A DNA stretch of 64,000 nt from Burkholderiaceae bacterium (GTDB lineage Bacteria > Pseudomonadota > Gammaproteobacteria > Burkholderiales > Burkholderiaceae_C). The notes below the pieces were generated by a model. The model saw nothing but the letters and a program-made list of their open reading frames with translations. It made no database searches and was not told the origin of the DNA. The position numbers and the translations under genes are program-made. This document shows positions 36,067 to 44,764 of the stretch, in pieces (position 1 is the first letter of the stretch; every line of letters begins with the position of its first letter). Location: assembly GCA_017992055.1 (NCBI GenBank), contig JAGOPK010000021.1, forward strand, positions 1 through 64,000. The letters are read 5' to 3'.

Positions 36067-37256
36067 CGCGGCGTGTTCAGCCACGACTCGGCGATGCGCA
36101 CCCAGGCGGTGGCGCCCAGCGGGATCAGGTCGTCGTTGAAGTCGTAGGCCGGGTTGTGCAGCATGCAGGGGCCCAGGCCGTGGCCGCCCTCGCGGTGCGC
36201 GCCGTCGCCGTTGCCGATCATGAAATAGCAGCCCGGAATGGCCTGCAGGTAGTAGCTGAAGTCTTCGGCGCCCATGGTCGGCTCGAACTCGACCACGTTG
36301 TCGGCGCCCACCACCTCGGTCAGCACACGCTGGGCAAACTCGGTCTCGGCCGGGTGGTTGATGGTCGGCGGGTAGTTGCGGTGGAAGCGGAAGTCGACGC
36401 TGCAGCCATAGGCCTCGGCGATGGACTCGCTCATCGCCTTCATGCGCGCCTCGATCAGGTCCAGCACCTCGGTGGTGAAGGTGCGCACCGTGCCTTCCAT
36501 CGTGCAGGCCTCGGGGATGACGTTGGTGGCCTCGCCGGTGTGGATCATGGTCACCGAGATCACGCCGGTGTCGATGGGCCGCTTGTTGCGGCTGATGATG
36601 GTCTGGAAGGCCTGCACCATGGCCGCGGCCGCCGGCACCGGATCGACGCCCAGGTGCGGCATGGCGCCATGCGCGCCCTTGCCCTTGATGATGATCTCGA
36701 ACTCGTTGCTCGAGGCGTAGCAGGGCCCGGACTTCAGCGCGAACTGGCCGACCTGCATGCCCGGCCAGTTGTGGGCGCCGAACATGGCCTCCATCGGGAA
36801 CTGCTCGAACAGGCCGTCCTTGATCATCTCGCGCGCGCCGCCGCCGCCTTCTTCGGCCGGCTGGAACACCAGGTAGACCGTGCCGTCGAAGTTGCGGTGC
36901 CTGGCCAGGTGCTTGGCCGCGGCCAGCAGCATGGCGGTGTGGCCGTCGTGGCCGCAGGCGTGCATCTTGCCGGCATGGCGGCTGGCATGGGCGAAGGTAT
37001 TGCCTTCCTGGATCGGCAGGGCGTCGATGTCGGCGCGCAGGCCCACGGCGCGGCTGGACGTGCCGTTCTTGACGATGCCCACCACGCCGGTCTTGCCCAG
37101 GCCGCGGTGCACCGGGATGCCCCAGTCGGTGAGCGCCTGGGCGATCAGGTCGGAGGTGCGCTGCTCCTGGAAGCACAGCTCGGGGTGGGCATGGATGTCG
37201 CGGCGCAGCGTGGTGATGCTGGCGGCATCGGCCAGGATGGATTCGATCAGGCGCAT
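36063..37256 (-). CDS. M20D-family amidohydrolase (hippurate hydrolase-like)
   Basis: 397 residues. It has M20D features: RRDIHAHPELCFQEQRTS, HACGHDGHTAMLL (metal Cys/His), FQPAEEGGGGAREM (the catalytic Glu pair), GAHGAMPHLGVDP, GTVRTF, and the C-terminal GAEDFSYY. Family members split N-acyl amino acids such as hippurate, N-acetyl amino acids or indole-acetyl conjugates. The first gene of an apparent M20-DUF2817 pair, with a DJ-1 gene and a GlxA-type regulator downstream on the same strand. Substrate not resolved. Confidence 0.88.
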   Translation of the reverse strand: MRLIESILADAASITTLRRDIHAHPELCFQEQRTSDLIAQALTDWGIPVHRGLGKTGVVGIVKNGTSSRAVGLRADIDALPIQEGNTFAHASRHAGKMHACGHDGHTAMLLAAAKHLARHRNFDGTVYLVFQPAEEGGGGAREMIKDGLFEQFPMEAMFGAHNWPGMQVGQFALKSGPCYASSNEFEIIIKGKGAHGAMPHLGVDPVPAAAAMVQAFQTIISRNKRPIDTGVISVTMIHTGEATNVIPEACTMEGTVRTFTTEVLDLIEARMKAMSESIAEAYGCSVDFRFHRNYPPTINHPAETEFAQRVLTEVVGADNVVEFEPTMGAEDFSYYLQAIPGCYFMIGNGDGAHREGGHGLGPCMLHNPAYDFNDDLIPLGATAWVRIAESWLNTPR

Positions 37257-37347
37257 GGTGTGCGGCTCCTCGTGGTCTGTGTCTGGCGGGCTGGAACGGA
37301 TCAGTGTAGGTCGGGGCCGATGGCCCTGCGGCAGGCGGGGAACGGCC

Positions 37348-38511
37348 TCAGCGCCGCACCTTGCCATCGGCGGTGAGCATGGTCAGCTCGACGAACTGCG
37401 AGCCCACATGCTGGCGCGGGCCGAAGGCCAGGCCGAAGCCGCCGAAGTCCAGCTTCAGCGTCTCCAGCGCGCTCACCAGGGCCTCGCGGCTGGCGGCGCG
37501 CGAGCGCTTCAGGCCCTCGATCAGCACGCGGGCGGCGAGGTAGCCCTCGATGCCCGAATAGTTGGGCTTGTGCGCGCTGCCCGAGCGGGCGATGGCATCG
37601 AGGTAGTCGCGTGCCGCGCCGCTGGTGGTGGAAAACGGCGAGGGCATGACCTGGCTCACCGCCACGCCCAGGGCCTCGCGGCCCAGTTCGTCGGCCAGGG
37701 CCTGGGTGCCGACGAAGGACACATTGAAGAACTGGCCGCCAAAGCCGGCGGCGCGCGCCGCGCGGATGAAGGCGGCGCAGCTCTTGTAGGCGCTGATCTG
37801 CACCACCGCATCGGGCTGGCGCGGCACGATGGCCTTGACCGCCGCGGCCACGTCCACGCTGTTGCGTTCCACCGTGCCCACCACCAGCGGCTCCAGGCCA
37901 CGCGCGGCCAGGGCGCGCTGCACGCCGTCCAGCCCGGCCTGGCCATAGCTGTCGTTCTGGCGGAACACGGCGATCTTCTTCAGGCCCAGGCCGGTGAGCT
38001 GCTTGACGATCAGCTCGGTCTCGTCGAAGTACGAGGCGCGCACATGGAACACCTGGCGGCTGAACGGCTCGCGCAGCGCCTGGGCGCCGGTGAAGGGGCC
38101 GATCAGCGGCAGCTGCGCGGCATTGAGCAGCGGCAGCGCGGCCAGCGTGGTGGGTGTGCCCACATAGCCGAACAGCGCAAACACCTCGTCACGGATGAAC
38201 TTCTCGGTGTTGGCCTTGCAGCGCTCGGGCTCGTAGCCATCGTCCAGCAGGCGCAACTCGATGGGCCGGCCGTTGATGCCGCCGGCCGCATTGGCGGCAT
38301 CGAAGGCCAGGCGGGCGCCCTGGTTCATCTGCAGGCCCAGCTGGGCCGCCGCGCCGGTGCTGGGCGCCGACTGGCCGATGACGATGGGCCGCTCGTTCTG
38401 ACCGAAGGCCAGCGGTGCGCGACCACCGAGTGCGGTCAGCGTGGCCAGGGCGCCGGCGCCTTGCAGCAGGCGGCGGCGGGTGGGGAGAGGGCGGGAGGAT
38501 TTGGACAACAT
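37348..38511 (-). CDS. Branched-chain amino acid type ABC solute-binding protein (orphan)
   Basis: 387 residues. The signal has a twin-arginine-like TRRRLLQGAG ahead of a hydrophobic stretch and cleavage near AFGQ. The mature part is a type I periplasmic binding fold of the LivK/urea-amide class: IVIGQSAPSTGAAAQLGLQMNQGARLAFDAANAAGGINGRPIELRLLDDGYEPERC, and later FRQNDSYGQAGLDGV. No permease or ATPase genes are adjacent. It diverges from a molybdopterin oxidoreductase gene. ATG at 38511 chosen; an in-frame ATG at 38532 adds seven residues. The ligand is unknown. Confidence 0.85.
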   Translation of the reverse strand: MLSKSSRPLPTRRRLLQGAGALATLTALGGRAPLAFGQNERPIVIGQSAPSTGAAAQLGLQMNQGARLAFDAANAAGGINGRPIELRLLDDGYEPERCKANTEKFIRDEVFALFGYVGTPTTLAALPLLNAAQLPLIGPFTGAQALREPFSRQVFHVRASYFDETELIVKQLTGLGLKKIAVFRQNDSYGQAGLDGVQRALAARGLEPLVVGTVERNSVDVAAAVKAIVPRQPDAVVQISAYKSCAAFIRAARAAGFGGQFFNVSFVGTQALADELGREALGVAVSQVMPSPFSTTSGAARDYLDAIARSGSAHKPNYSGIEGYLAARVLIEGLKRSRAASREALVSALETLKLDFGGFGLAFGPRQHVGSQFVELTMLTADGKVRR

Positions 38512-38631
38512 CGGTACCGGAAAAACGGGCATGGCCGCGGCCGTTGCAAGCCGCGAGCCTACCAAGCCCGGCACCCGCCTGGCGCCGGGGCAAACAGCAG
38601 GGGGTCGCAGGGGCTGTGCCATCATCATCGG

Positions 38632-40749
38632 ATGAGCACGATCTCTGCTGCCGCCGATCCGTCCCGCACCCTGTCCCGCTCCAATGACGGCACCGCCGAT
38701 GCGTTGGTGCGTGGCGCCTGTCCGCACGACTGTCCCGACACCTGCGCCCTGCTGGTCACGGTGCGCGAGGGCCGAGCCGTCAAGGTGGCCGGCGATCCCG
38801 ACCACCCGCCCACCCATGGCGCGCTGTGCACCAAGGTGTCGCGCTATGCCGAGCGCAGCTACCACCCCGAGCGGGTGCTGACGCCGCTCAGGCGTGTCGG
38901 GCCCAAGGGTTCGGGCCGCTTCGAGCCGGTGGGCTGGGACGAGGCGCTGGACGACATCGCGCAGCGCCTGTCGGCCATTGCCGCGCGCGATGCCCAGGCC
39001 ATCGTGCCCTACAGCTATGCCGGCACCATGGGCCTGGTGCAGGGCGAGGCCATGGCGGGGCGCTTTTTCCACCGGCTGGGCGCGTCGCTGCTCGACCGCA
39101 CCATCTGTGCCTCGGCCGGTGCCGAGGGCCTGGCGGCCACCTATGGCGGCAAGGTCGGCATGCACCTGGAGCACTATGCCGAGAGCCGGCTGATCCTGAT
39201 CTGGGGCAGCAATTCGATTGCCAGCAACCTGCATTTCTGGACCTTTGCCCAGCAGGCCAAGCGCAATGGTGCCAAGCTGGTGGCCATCGACCCGCGGCGC
39301 AGCGAAACCGCCGACAAATGCCACGAGCACCTGGCCCTGCTGCCCGGCACCGACGGTGCCCTGGCCCTGGGCCTGATGCACGAGCTGATCGCTCACGACT
39401 GGCTGGACCACGACTACATCGAGCGCCATGTGGACGGCTGGCCCGCGCTGCGCGACGAGGCCCTGCAATGGCCGCCAGAGCGCGTGGCCGAGGTCTGCGG
39501 CCTGGCGCCCGAGCAGGTGCGCCAGCTGGCCCGCGACTATGGCCAGACGCGGCCGGCCGCCATCCGCCTGAACTACGGCATGCAGCGCGCCCGGGGCGGC
39601 GGCAATGCGGTGCGCCTGATCGCGCTGCTGCCCTGCCTGGTGGGCGCCTGGCGCCATCGCGGCGGCGGCCTGCTGCTGTCGGCCTCGGGTTGGTTTGCCA
39701 GCGTGCGCAACGATGCGGCGCTGCAGCGCACCGACCTGCTGGCCGGGCGCCGCCCACGCACCCTCAACATGAGCACCATCGGCGACGACCTGCTGCGCGA
39801 GGCCTCGCCCGGCTTCGGCCCCAAGGTCGAGGCCCTGATCGTCTACAACAGCAACCCGGTGGCCGTGGCGCCCGAGTCGGCCAAGGTGGTGGCCGGCTTC
39901 CAGCGCGAGGATCTGTTCACCGTGGTCATCGAGCAGTTCATGACCGACACCGCCGACCAGGCCGACTATGTGCTGCCGGCCACCACCCAGCTCGAACACT
40001 GGGATGTGCACACCAGCTACGGCCACACCTATGTGCTGCTGAACCGGCCGGCGATTGCTCCGCTGGGCCAGGCCCGGCCCAACACCGAGGTGTTCCGCGG
40101 CCTGGCGCGGCGCCTGGGCTTCGACGAGTCCTGCTTTGCCGACGACGACCTGTCGCTGTGCCAACAGGCCGTGCCCGGCGTGTCGTTCCAGCGCCTGCTC
40201 GACGATGGCTGGGTCAAGCTGGCCCTGCCCGAGGCGCCGTTTGCCGAGGGCGGCTTTCCGGCACCCGGCGGCAAGGCGCGTGTCGCCGTGCCGGGCCTGG
40301 GCCTGCCGGGCTATGTGCCGCCTTACGAGAGCCGGGCCTCGGCGCCAGAGCTGGCCGCGCGGTACCCGCTGGCCATGATCTCGCCGCCGGCGCGGCATTT
40401 CCTCAATTCCACCTTCGTCAATGTCACCAGCCTGCGCAGCATCGAAGGCGAGCCGCTGCTGGAGATGCATGCCGACGATGCCGCCGCGCGGGGCATTGCC
40501 GACGGCAGCGAGGTGCGTGTCTTCAACGACCGCGGCGAGCACCGCTGCAAGGTGGCGGTGAGCCCGCGGGCGCGGCCCGGCGTGGTCAACGGCCTGGGCG
40601 TGTGGTGGCGCAAGTTCGGCCGCGACGGCCGCAACGTCAACCAGCTGACCAGCCAGCGCCTCACCGACCTGGGCCGCGCGCCCACCTTCTACGACTGCCT
40701 GGTCGAGGTGGCGCCCAGCCCGTCGCCCGGTCAGCCTGCTGCGAACTGA
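38632..40749 (+). CDS. Molybdopterin-dependent oxidoreductase (DMSO reductase / formate dehydrogenase-like family)
   Basis: 705 residues. The N-terminal [4Fe-4S] motif is Cys30-x3-Cys34-x3-Cys38 and Cys66 (ACPHDCPDTC...GALC). Molybdopterin-binding segments include YAGTMGLVQGEAMAGRFF, LIWGSNSIASNLHFW and NSNPVAVAPES. The C-terminal cofactor-binding domain has FVNVTSLRSIEGEPLLEMH and NGLGVWWRKFGRDGRNVNQLT. There is no twin-arginine signal, so it is probably cytoplasmic. Its electron partner and substrate are not evident; no chaperone or membrane subunit is adjacent. Its stop overlaps the start of the aminopeptidase gene (TGATG). Confidence 0.88.
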   Translation: MSTISAAADPSRTLSRSNDGTADALVRGACPHDCPDTCALLVTVREGRAVKVAGDPDHPPTHGALCTKVSRYAERSYHPERVLTPLRRVGPKGSGRFEPVGWDEALDDIAQRLSAIAARDAQAIVPYSYAGTMGLVQGEAMAGRFFHRLGASLLDRTICASAGAEGLAATYGGKVGMHLEHYAESRLILIWGSNSIASNLHFWTFAQQAKRNGAKLVAIDPRRSETADKCHEHLALLPGTDGALALGLMHELIAHDWLDHDYIERHVDGWPALRDEALQWPPERVAEVCGLAPEQVRQLARDYGQTRPAAIRLNYGMQRARGGGNAVRLIALLPCLVGAWRHRGGGLLLSASGWFASVRNDAALQRTDLLAGRRPRTLNMSTIGDDLLREASPGFGPKVEALIVYNSNPVAVAPESAKVVAGFQREDLFTVVIEQFMTDTADQADYVLPATTQLEHWDVHTSYGHTYVLLNRPAIAPLGQARPNTEVFRGLARRLGFDESCFADDDLSLCQQAVPGVSFQRLLDDGWVKLALPEAPFAEGGFPAPGGKARVAVPGLGLPGYVPPYESRASAPELAARYPLAMISPPARHFLNSTFVNVTSLRSIEGEPLLEMHADDAAARGIADGSEVRVFNDRGEHRCKVAVSPRARPGVVNGLGVWWRKFGRDGRNVNQLTSQRLTDLGRAPTFYDCLVEVAPSPSPGQPAAN

Positions 40750-41852
40750 TGCCGCGCTGGGCCTGGCTGGCCTCGGCCGGCACCCTGGCAGCGGGCATCG
40801 CCGCGCTGTGCCTGGGCAGCGGCTGTAGCACGCTGGCCTATTACGGCCAGTCCGCCGCCGGCCATGCCGAGCTGCTGCGCCGCGCCCGGCCGGTGGACGA
40901 CTGGCTGGCCGATCCAGCCACGTCCACCGCGCTGCGCCAGCGCCTGCAGCTGGCCCGCGAGGCGCGGGCCTTTGCGGTGAGCGAACTGGCCCTGCCCGAC
41001 AACGCCAGCTACAAGCGCTATGCCGACCTGGGCCGGCCGGCCGCGGTGTGGAACGTGGTCGCCGCACCCGAGCTGTCGCTGTCGCTGCACCGCTGGTGTT
41101 ATCCGGTGATGGGCTGCGTGGGCTACCGCGGCTACTTCGACCGCGCCGAGGCCGAGGCCGAGGCCGCGGCGCTGCGGGCCCAGGGCCTGGAGGCTTTTGT
41201 CTACGGCGTGCCGGCCTATTCGACGCTGGGCTGGAGCAACTGGCTGGGCGGCGATCCGCTGCTCAACACCTTTGCGCTGGGGCCCGAGCAGGAGCTGGTG
41301 CGCCTGGTGTTCCACGAGCTGGCGCACCAGGTGGTGTTTGCGCCCGGCGACACCGAGTTCAACGAGGCTTATGCCACGGCGGTGGAGCGCCTGGGCCTGG
41401 CGCGTTGGCAGCAAGCCACCGGCCGCACGCTGGACGATGCGGCGGCCGCGCGCCGCCGCGACGATTTCCGCCGCCTTACCCGGCACACCCGTGCCGCGCT
41501 GGACGCCCTGTACCGCAGCCGCCTGCCCGACGAGCTGCGCCGCCAGCGCAAGGCCGAACTGATGGCCGAGCTGCGCGCCGCTCATGCCGCGCTGAAGACC
41601 CAGCCCGAAGGCCCCTGGGCCGGCTTCGATGGCTACGACCGCTGGTTTGCCCGGGCCAACAATGCCGCGCTGGCGCTGCAAGCGGCCTACGACGGCTGGG
41701 TGCCGGCCTTCGAGGCCCTGTTTGAACGCGAGGGCCGCGACTTCGCCCGCTTCCATGCCGCGGTGCGCCAGCTGGCCAGCTTGCCGGCCGAGCAGCGCCA
41801 CGCGACACTGCAATCACTGGCCCCTGCCCCCCAGAGGCCCACAACACCTTGA
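40749..41852 (+). CDS. Predicted zinc aminopeptidase lipoprotein (COG4324-like)
   Basis: 367 residues. A signal-like N-terminus ends LGSGCSTLAYYGQSA, a probable lipoprotein site although the -3 residue is not ideal. The core motif is VRLVFHELAHQVVFAPGDTEFNEAYATAVE, with HELAH as metal ligands and the downstream Glu as third ligand. SVEL-type helices follow, rich in Arg/Ala. It matches the family annotated as predicted aminopeptidases in proteobacteria. The start overlaps the oxidoreductase stop by TGATG, suggesting co-translation, though a functional link is unclear. Confidence 0.8.
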   Translation: MPRWAWLASAGTLAAGIAALCLGSGCSTLAYYGQSAAGHAELLRRARPVDDWLADPATSTALRQRLQLAREARAFAVSELALPDNASYKRYADLGRPAAVWNVVAAPELSLSLHRWCYPVMGCVGYRGYFDRAEAEAEAAALRAQGLEAFVYGVPAYSTLGWSNWLGGDPLLNTFALGPEQELVRLVFHELAHQVVFAPGDTEFNEAYATAVERLGLARWQQATGRTLDDAAAARRRDDFRRLTRHTRAALDALYRSRLPDELRRQRKAELMAELRAAHAALKTQPEGPWAGFDGYDRWFARANNAALALQAAYDGWVPAFEALFEREGRDFARFHAAVRQLASLPAEQRHATLQSLAPAPQRPTTP

Positions 41853-41867
41853 TCAGGAGCGCCCGCC

Positions 41868-42191
41868 ATGCCCGACATCCGCATCCACCGCGACCATGCC
41901 CTGGGCCTGGCCAAGGCGCGCAAGGTGGCTTGGCAATGGGCCGAGCAGGCGGAGCAGGAATTCGACATGGAGTGCTCGGTGCTCGAAGGCGAGACCAGCG
42001 ACACGGTCGAGTTCAGCCGCTCGGGCGTCAAGGGCCGGCTGGTGGTGGCCGCCGATCACTTCGACCTGGAGGCCAAGCTGGGCTTTCTGCTCGGCGCCTT
42101 CGCCCACAAGATCGAGTCCGAGATCGAGAAGAACCTCGACGGCCTGCTGGGCGCGGCCGCCGCCAAAGGCAAGCGGCCGGCGAAGAAGTGA
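41868..42191 (+). CDS. Polyhydroxyalkanoic acid system family protein
   Basis: 107 residues. MPDIRIHRDHALGLAKARKVAWQWAEQAEQEFDMEC, then FSRSGVKGRLVVAADHFDLEAKLGFLLGAF and IESEIEKNLDGLL, match the small family associated with polyhydroxyalkanoate granule regions. It is cytoplasmic, with a Lys-rich end. The exact role is unknown (granule-associated or regulatory). It is 15 bases after the aminopeptidase gene and tail to tail with the acyl-CoA-binding protein gene, one base apart. Confidence 0.85.
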   Translation: MPDIRIHRDHALGLAKARKVAWQWAEQAEQEFDMECSVLEGETSDTVEFSRSGVKGRLVVAADHFDLEAKLGFLLGAFAHKIESEIEKNLDGLLGAAAAKGKRPAKK

Positions 42192-42192
42192 C

Positions 42193-42447
42193 TTACTTCA
42201 AAGACTCGATCAGGTCGATGTAGTCCTGCATCGCCTGCTTGGCATCGGTGCCCTTCAGTGCCTCCCAGGCGTCGAACTTGGCGCGGCCGACGAAGTCGGT
42301 GAAACCGGGGCGCTTGCCTTCCACGTCGCCGGCCGTGGCCTGCTTGTACAGCGCGTAGATCTTCAGCAAGGTGTTGTTGTCGGGCTTTTCCGGCAGCTCC
42401 TTGCTCTCGCTCACTGCCTGCTCGAACTTCGCCTTCAGCGTGGCCAT
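42193..42447 (-). CDS. Acyl-CoA-binding protein
   Basis: 84 residues, the classic ACBP length. LKAKFEQAVSESKELPEKPDNNTLLKIYALYKQATAGDVEGKRPGF and FDAWEALKGTDAKQAMQDYIDLIE give the four-helix bundle with the conserved Tyr/Lys that bind the CoA phosphate. It buffers and delivers long-chain acyl-CoA in the cytoplasm. ACBPs are best known from eukaryotes and occur in a limited set of bacteria. It diverges from a wax ester synthase gene (115 bases between), which uses acyl-CoA, so a shared lipid role is reasonable. Confidence 0.93.
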   Translation of the reverse strand: MATLKAKFEQAVSESKELPEKPDNNTLLKIYALYKQATAGDVEGKRPGFTDFVGRAKFDAWEALKGTDAKQAMQDYIDLIESLK

Positions 42448-42562
42448 GGACGCGGTCTCCTGTGGTTCAGAATGGGTCGGTGACGTGGCATGTTAACCAG
42501 CGTCGCCCGCGGGCATTAGACCTGCGCACCCAGCCTGCTGACGATACGAGGAGACGCCGCCC

Positions 42563-44023
42563 GTGACCGCCGCCGCCAGCCAACGCATGTCCCGGGTCGA
42601 CACCGCCTGGCTGCGCATGGACAACGACGTCAACCAGATGATGATCGTCGGCGTCTGGCTGCTGACGCCGGCCATCACGCTGCAGGCCCTGCGCCAGCGC
42701 ATCACCGAGCGCCTGCTGCAGTACCCGCGCTTCGGCCAGCGGGTCGAGCACGACGCGGTGGGCGCCAACTGGGTCGACGACCCGCATTTCGACATCGAGC
42801 GCCATGTGGTGGCCGAGCGCCTGCCGCGCCGCGCCGGGCAGAGTCCGCGCCAGGCGCTGCAGCAGCGCTGCGGCGACCTGGCCACCCAGCCGCTCGATCC
42901 GCACCGGCCGCTGTGGCAGTTCCACCTGATCGAGCAGCACGAGGATGGCTGCGCGGTGATCGTGCGCATCCACCACTGCATCGCCGACGGCATTGCGCTG
43001 ATCGCCGTCACCAACTCCATCACCGACGGTGGCGAGGGCCCGCCGCAGCGGCCGGACCATGAGCACGACAGCGAGGCCGACTGGCTGGCCGAGACCCTGC
43101 TGAAGCCGCTGACCGAGGCCACGGTGCGCCTGATCGGCCTCACCGGCGAGGGCGTGTCGCGGTCCATCGACCTGCTGGCCCATCCGCAGCAGCCGCTCTA
43201 CAACACTGTCGCCGGCTCGTTGGACCTGGCGCGTGTGGGCGCCCAGGTGCTGGCCGATACCGCGGCGCTGGCGCTGATGGCCGACGACTCGACCACCGCG
43301 CTGAAGGGCCGGCCCGAGCGGCCGCTGGCCGGCCGCAAGCGCGTGGCCTGGAACGAGCCGCTGCCGCTGGATGCGGTCAAGGCCGTGGGCCGGGGCCTGG
43401 GCTGCTCGGTCAACGATGTGCTGCTGTCCTGCGTCTCGGGCGCCATCGGCGGCTGGCTGCGCGAGCGGGGCGAGGATCCGGCGGGCCAAGAGATCCGCGC
43501 CATGGTGCCGGTCAACCTGCGGCCGCTGGACAAGGCCTGGCAGCTGGGCAACCGCTTCGGCCTGGTGCCGCTGGTGCTGCCGATCGGCATCGCCAATCCG
43601 GTCGAGCGCCTGTACGCGGTGCGTGCGCGCATGGCCGAGCTCAAGGGCAGCTACCAGCCGCTGCTGGCCTTTGGCGTGCTGGCGCTGTCGGGCCTGCTGG
43701 TCAAGCCGGTGCAGGACCTGGTGCTGAACCTGTTTGCCAAGAAGGCCACCGCGGTGATGACCAATGTGCCGGGCCCGCGCGAGCCGCTGCACTTCTGCGG
43801 CGCCACGCTGCGGCAGACGCTGTTCTGGGTGCCGGCCTCGGGCAACATCGGCGTCGGCGTGTCCATCCTCAGCTATGCCGGCGGCGTGCAGTTCGGCCTG
43901 ATCACCGACGAGGCGCTGTGCCCCGAGCCGCAGGCCATCATCGAGCGTTTCGAGCCCGAGTTCCAGCAGCTCGAATGGCTGGCGCTGATGCTGCCCTGGG
44001 ACGCAGGCCAGGCCGGCGCCTGA
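42563..44023 (+). CDS. Wax ester synthase / diacylglycerol acyltransferase (WS/DGAT)
   Basis: 486 residues. The catalytic HHCIADG is at residues 137-143. Also typical are the N-terminal SRVDTAWLRMDNDVNQMMIVGV, NDVLLSCVSGAIGGWLRERGE, VPVNLRPLDKAWQLGNRFG and TNVPGPREPLHFCGATL. It joins acyl-CoA to fatty alcohols or diacylglycerol, producing neutral storage lipid. The start is GTG at 42563 with ACGAGGAG upstream; an ATG eight codons later is a weaker alternative. Its stop and that of rppH abut (TGATCA). Confidence 0.9.
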   Translation: MTAAASQRMSRVDTAWLRMDNDVNQMMIVGVWLLTPAITLQALRQRITERLLQYPRFGQRVEHDAVGANWVDDPHFDIERHVVAERLPRRAGQSPRQALQQRCGDLATQPLDPHRPLWQFHLIEQHEDGCAVIVRIHHCIADGIALIAVTNSITDGGEGPPQRPDHEHDSEADWLAETLLKPLTEATVRLIGLTGEGVSRSIDLLAHPQQPLYNTVAGSLDLARVGAQVLADTAALALMADDSTTALKGRPERPLAGRKRVAWNEPLPLDAVKAVGRGLGCSVNDVLLSCVSGAIGGWLRERGEDPAGQEIRAMVPVNLRPLDKAWQLGNRFGLVPLVLPIGIANPVERLYAVRARMAELKGSYQPLLAFGVLALSGLLVKPVQDLVLNLFAKKATAVMTNVPGPREPLHFCGATLRQTLFWVPASGNIGVGVSILSYAGGVQFGLITDEALCPEPQAIIERFEPEFQQLEWLALMLPWDAGQAGA

Positions 44024-44629
44024 TCAGGCCTCGCGCGGCGGCTCCAGGCGTTCGGCGCCGGGCCGCTCCTGCGGCTGGGGCGCCTCGGCCTCGTGCTCGT
44101 CGTCGGACATCATGCGCGGCCGCATGCCGCCCCGCAGGTAGCGGTTGTGGTGGTTCACGCGCGGCAGAAAGCGCGCCAGCTCGCTGAGCGCCATCTGGTA
44201 GACGTCGCGCTTGAACTCGATCACCAGCTCCAGCGGCACCCAGTAGTCGTTCCAGCGCCAGGCGTCGAACTCCGGGTGGTCGGTGGCACGCAGGTCCAGG
44301 TCGCAGTCGCGGCCCATCAGGCGCAGCAGGTACCAGATCTGCTTCTGGCCCTTGTAGTGGCCGCGCGCATCCTTGCGGATGAAGTGCTCGGGCACCTCGT
44401 AGCGCAGCCAGTCGCGGGTGCGCGCGAGGATGCGCACATGCTCCGGCCGCAAGCCCACTTCTTCGTGCAGCTCACGGAACATCGCCTGCTCGGGCGTCTC
44501 ACCGTACTTGATGCCGCCCTGGGGGAACTGCCACGAGTGGGTGCGCAGTCGCTTGCCCCAGAACACCTGGTTGCGCGGATTGAGCAGGATGATGCCGACG
44601 TTGGGCCTGAAGCCTTCCCGGTCGAGCAT
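44024..44629 (-). CDS. rppH: RNA pyrophosphohydrolase RppH
   Basis: 201 residues. The Nudix box is [23 protein letters not shown]. The N-terminal [11 protein letters not shown] and the WQFPQGG segment are RppH hallmarks. It removes pyrophosphate from 5' triphosphorylated RNA, opening the way to decay. ATG at 44629 was chosen over an upstream TTG. The C-terminal 35 residues are Glu/Pro-rich and variable. It is divergent from proS, the usual betaproteobacterial arrangement. Confidence 0.94.
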   Translation of the reverse strand: MLDREGFRPNVGIILLNPRNQVFWGKRLRTHSWQFPQGGIKYGETPEQAMFRELHEEVGLRPEHVRILARTRDWLRYEVPEHFIRKDARGHYKGQKQIWYLLRLMGRDCDLDLRATDHPEFDAWRWNDYWVPLELVIEFKRDVYQMALSELARFLPRVNHHNRYLRGGMRPRMMSDDEHEAEAPQPQERPGAERLEPPREA

Positions 44630-44764
44630 AATCAAACCCCGATATCTGAATTGATTTCATTATTGCACCGGCCTCGTGCGGCCTGCGAACTCTCGCTAAC
44701 CCGCATGCTCTTCCAGGCTGCGCTGCATCGCGTCGCACCCCTGCCGACGCTGTTCGGACACCCC

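Noticed and set aside
36880-38631. Plus-strand extension upstream of the molybdopterin oxidoreductase start
   Set aside because: It is the in-frame antisense of the binding-protein and M20 genes; homology starts only at the ATG at 38632 with the Cys motif soon after.
44627-44635. TTG start for rppH at 44635
   Set aside because: The ATG two codons later gives the standard [12 protein letters not shown] start.
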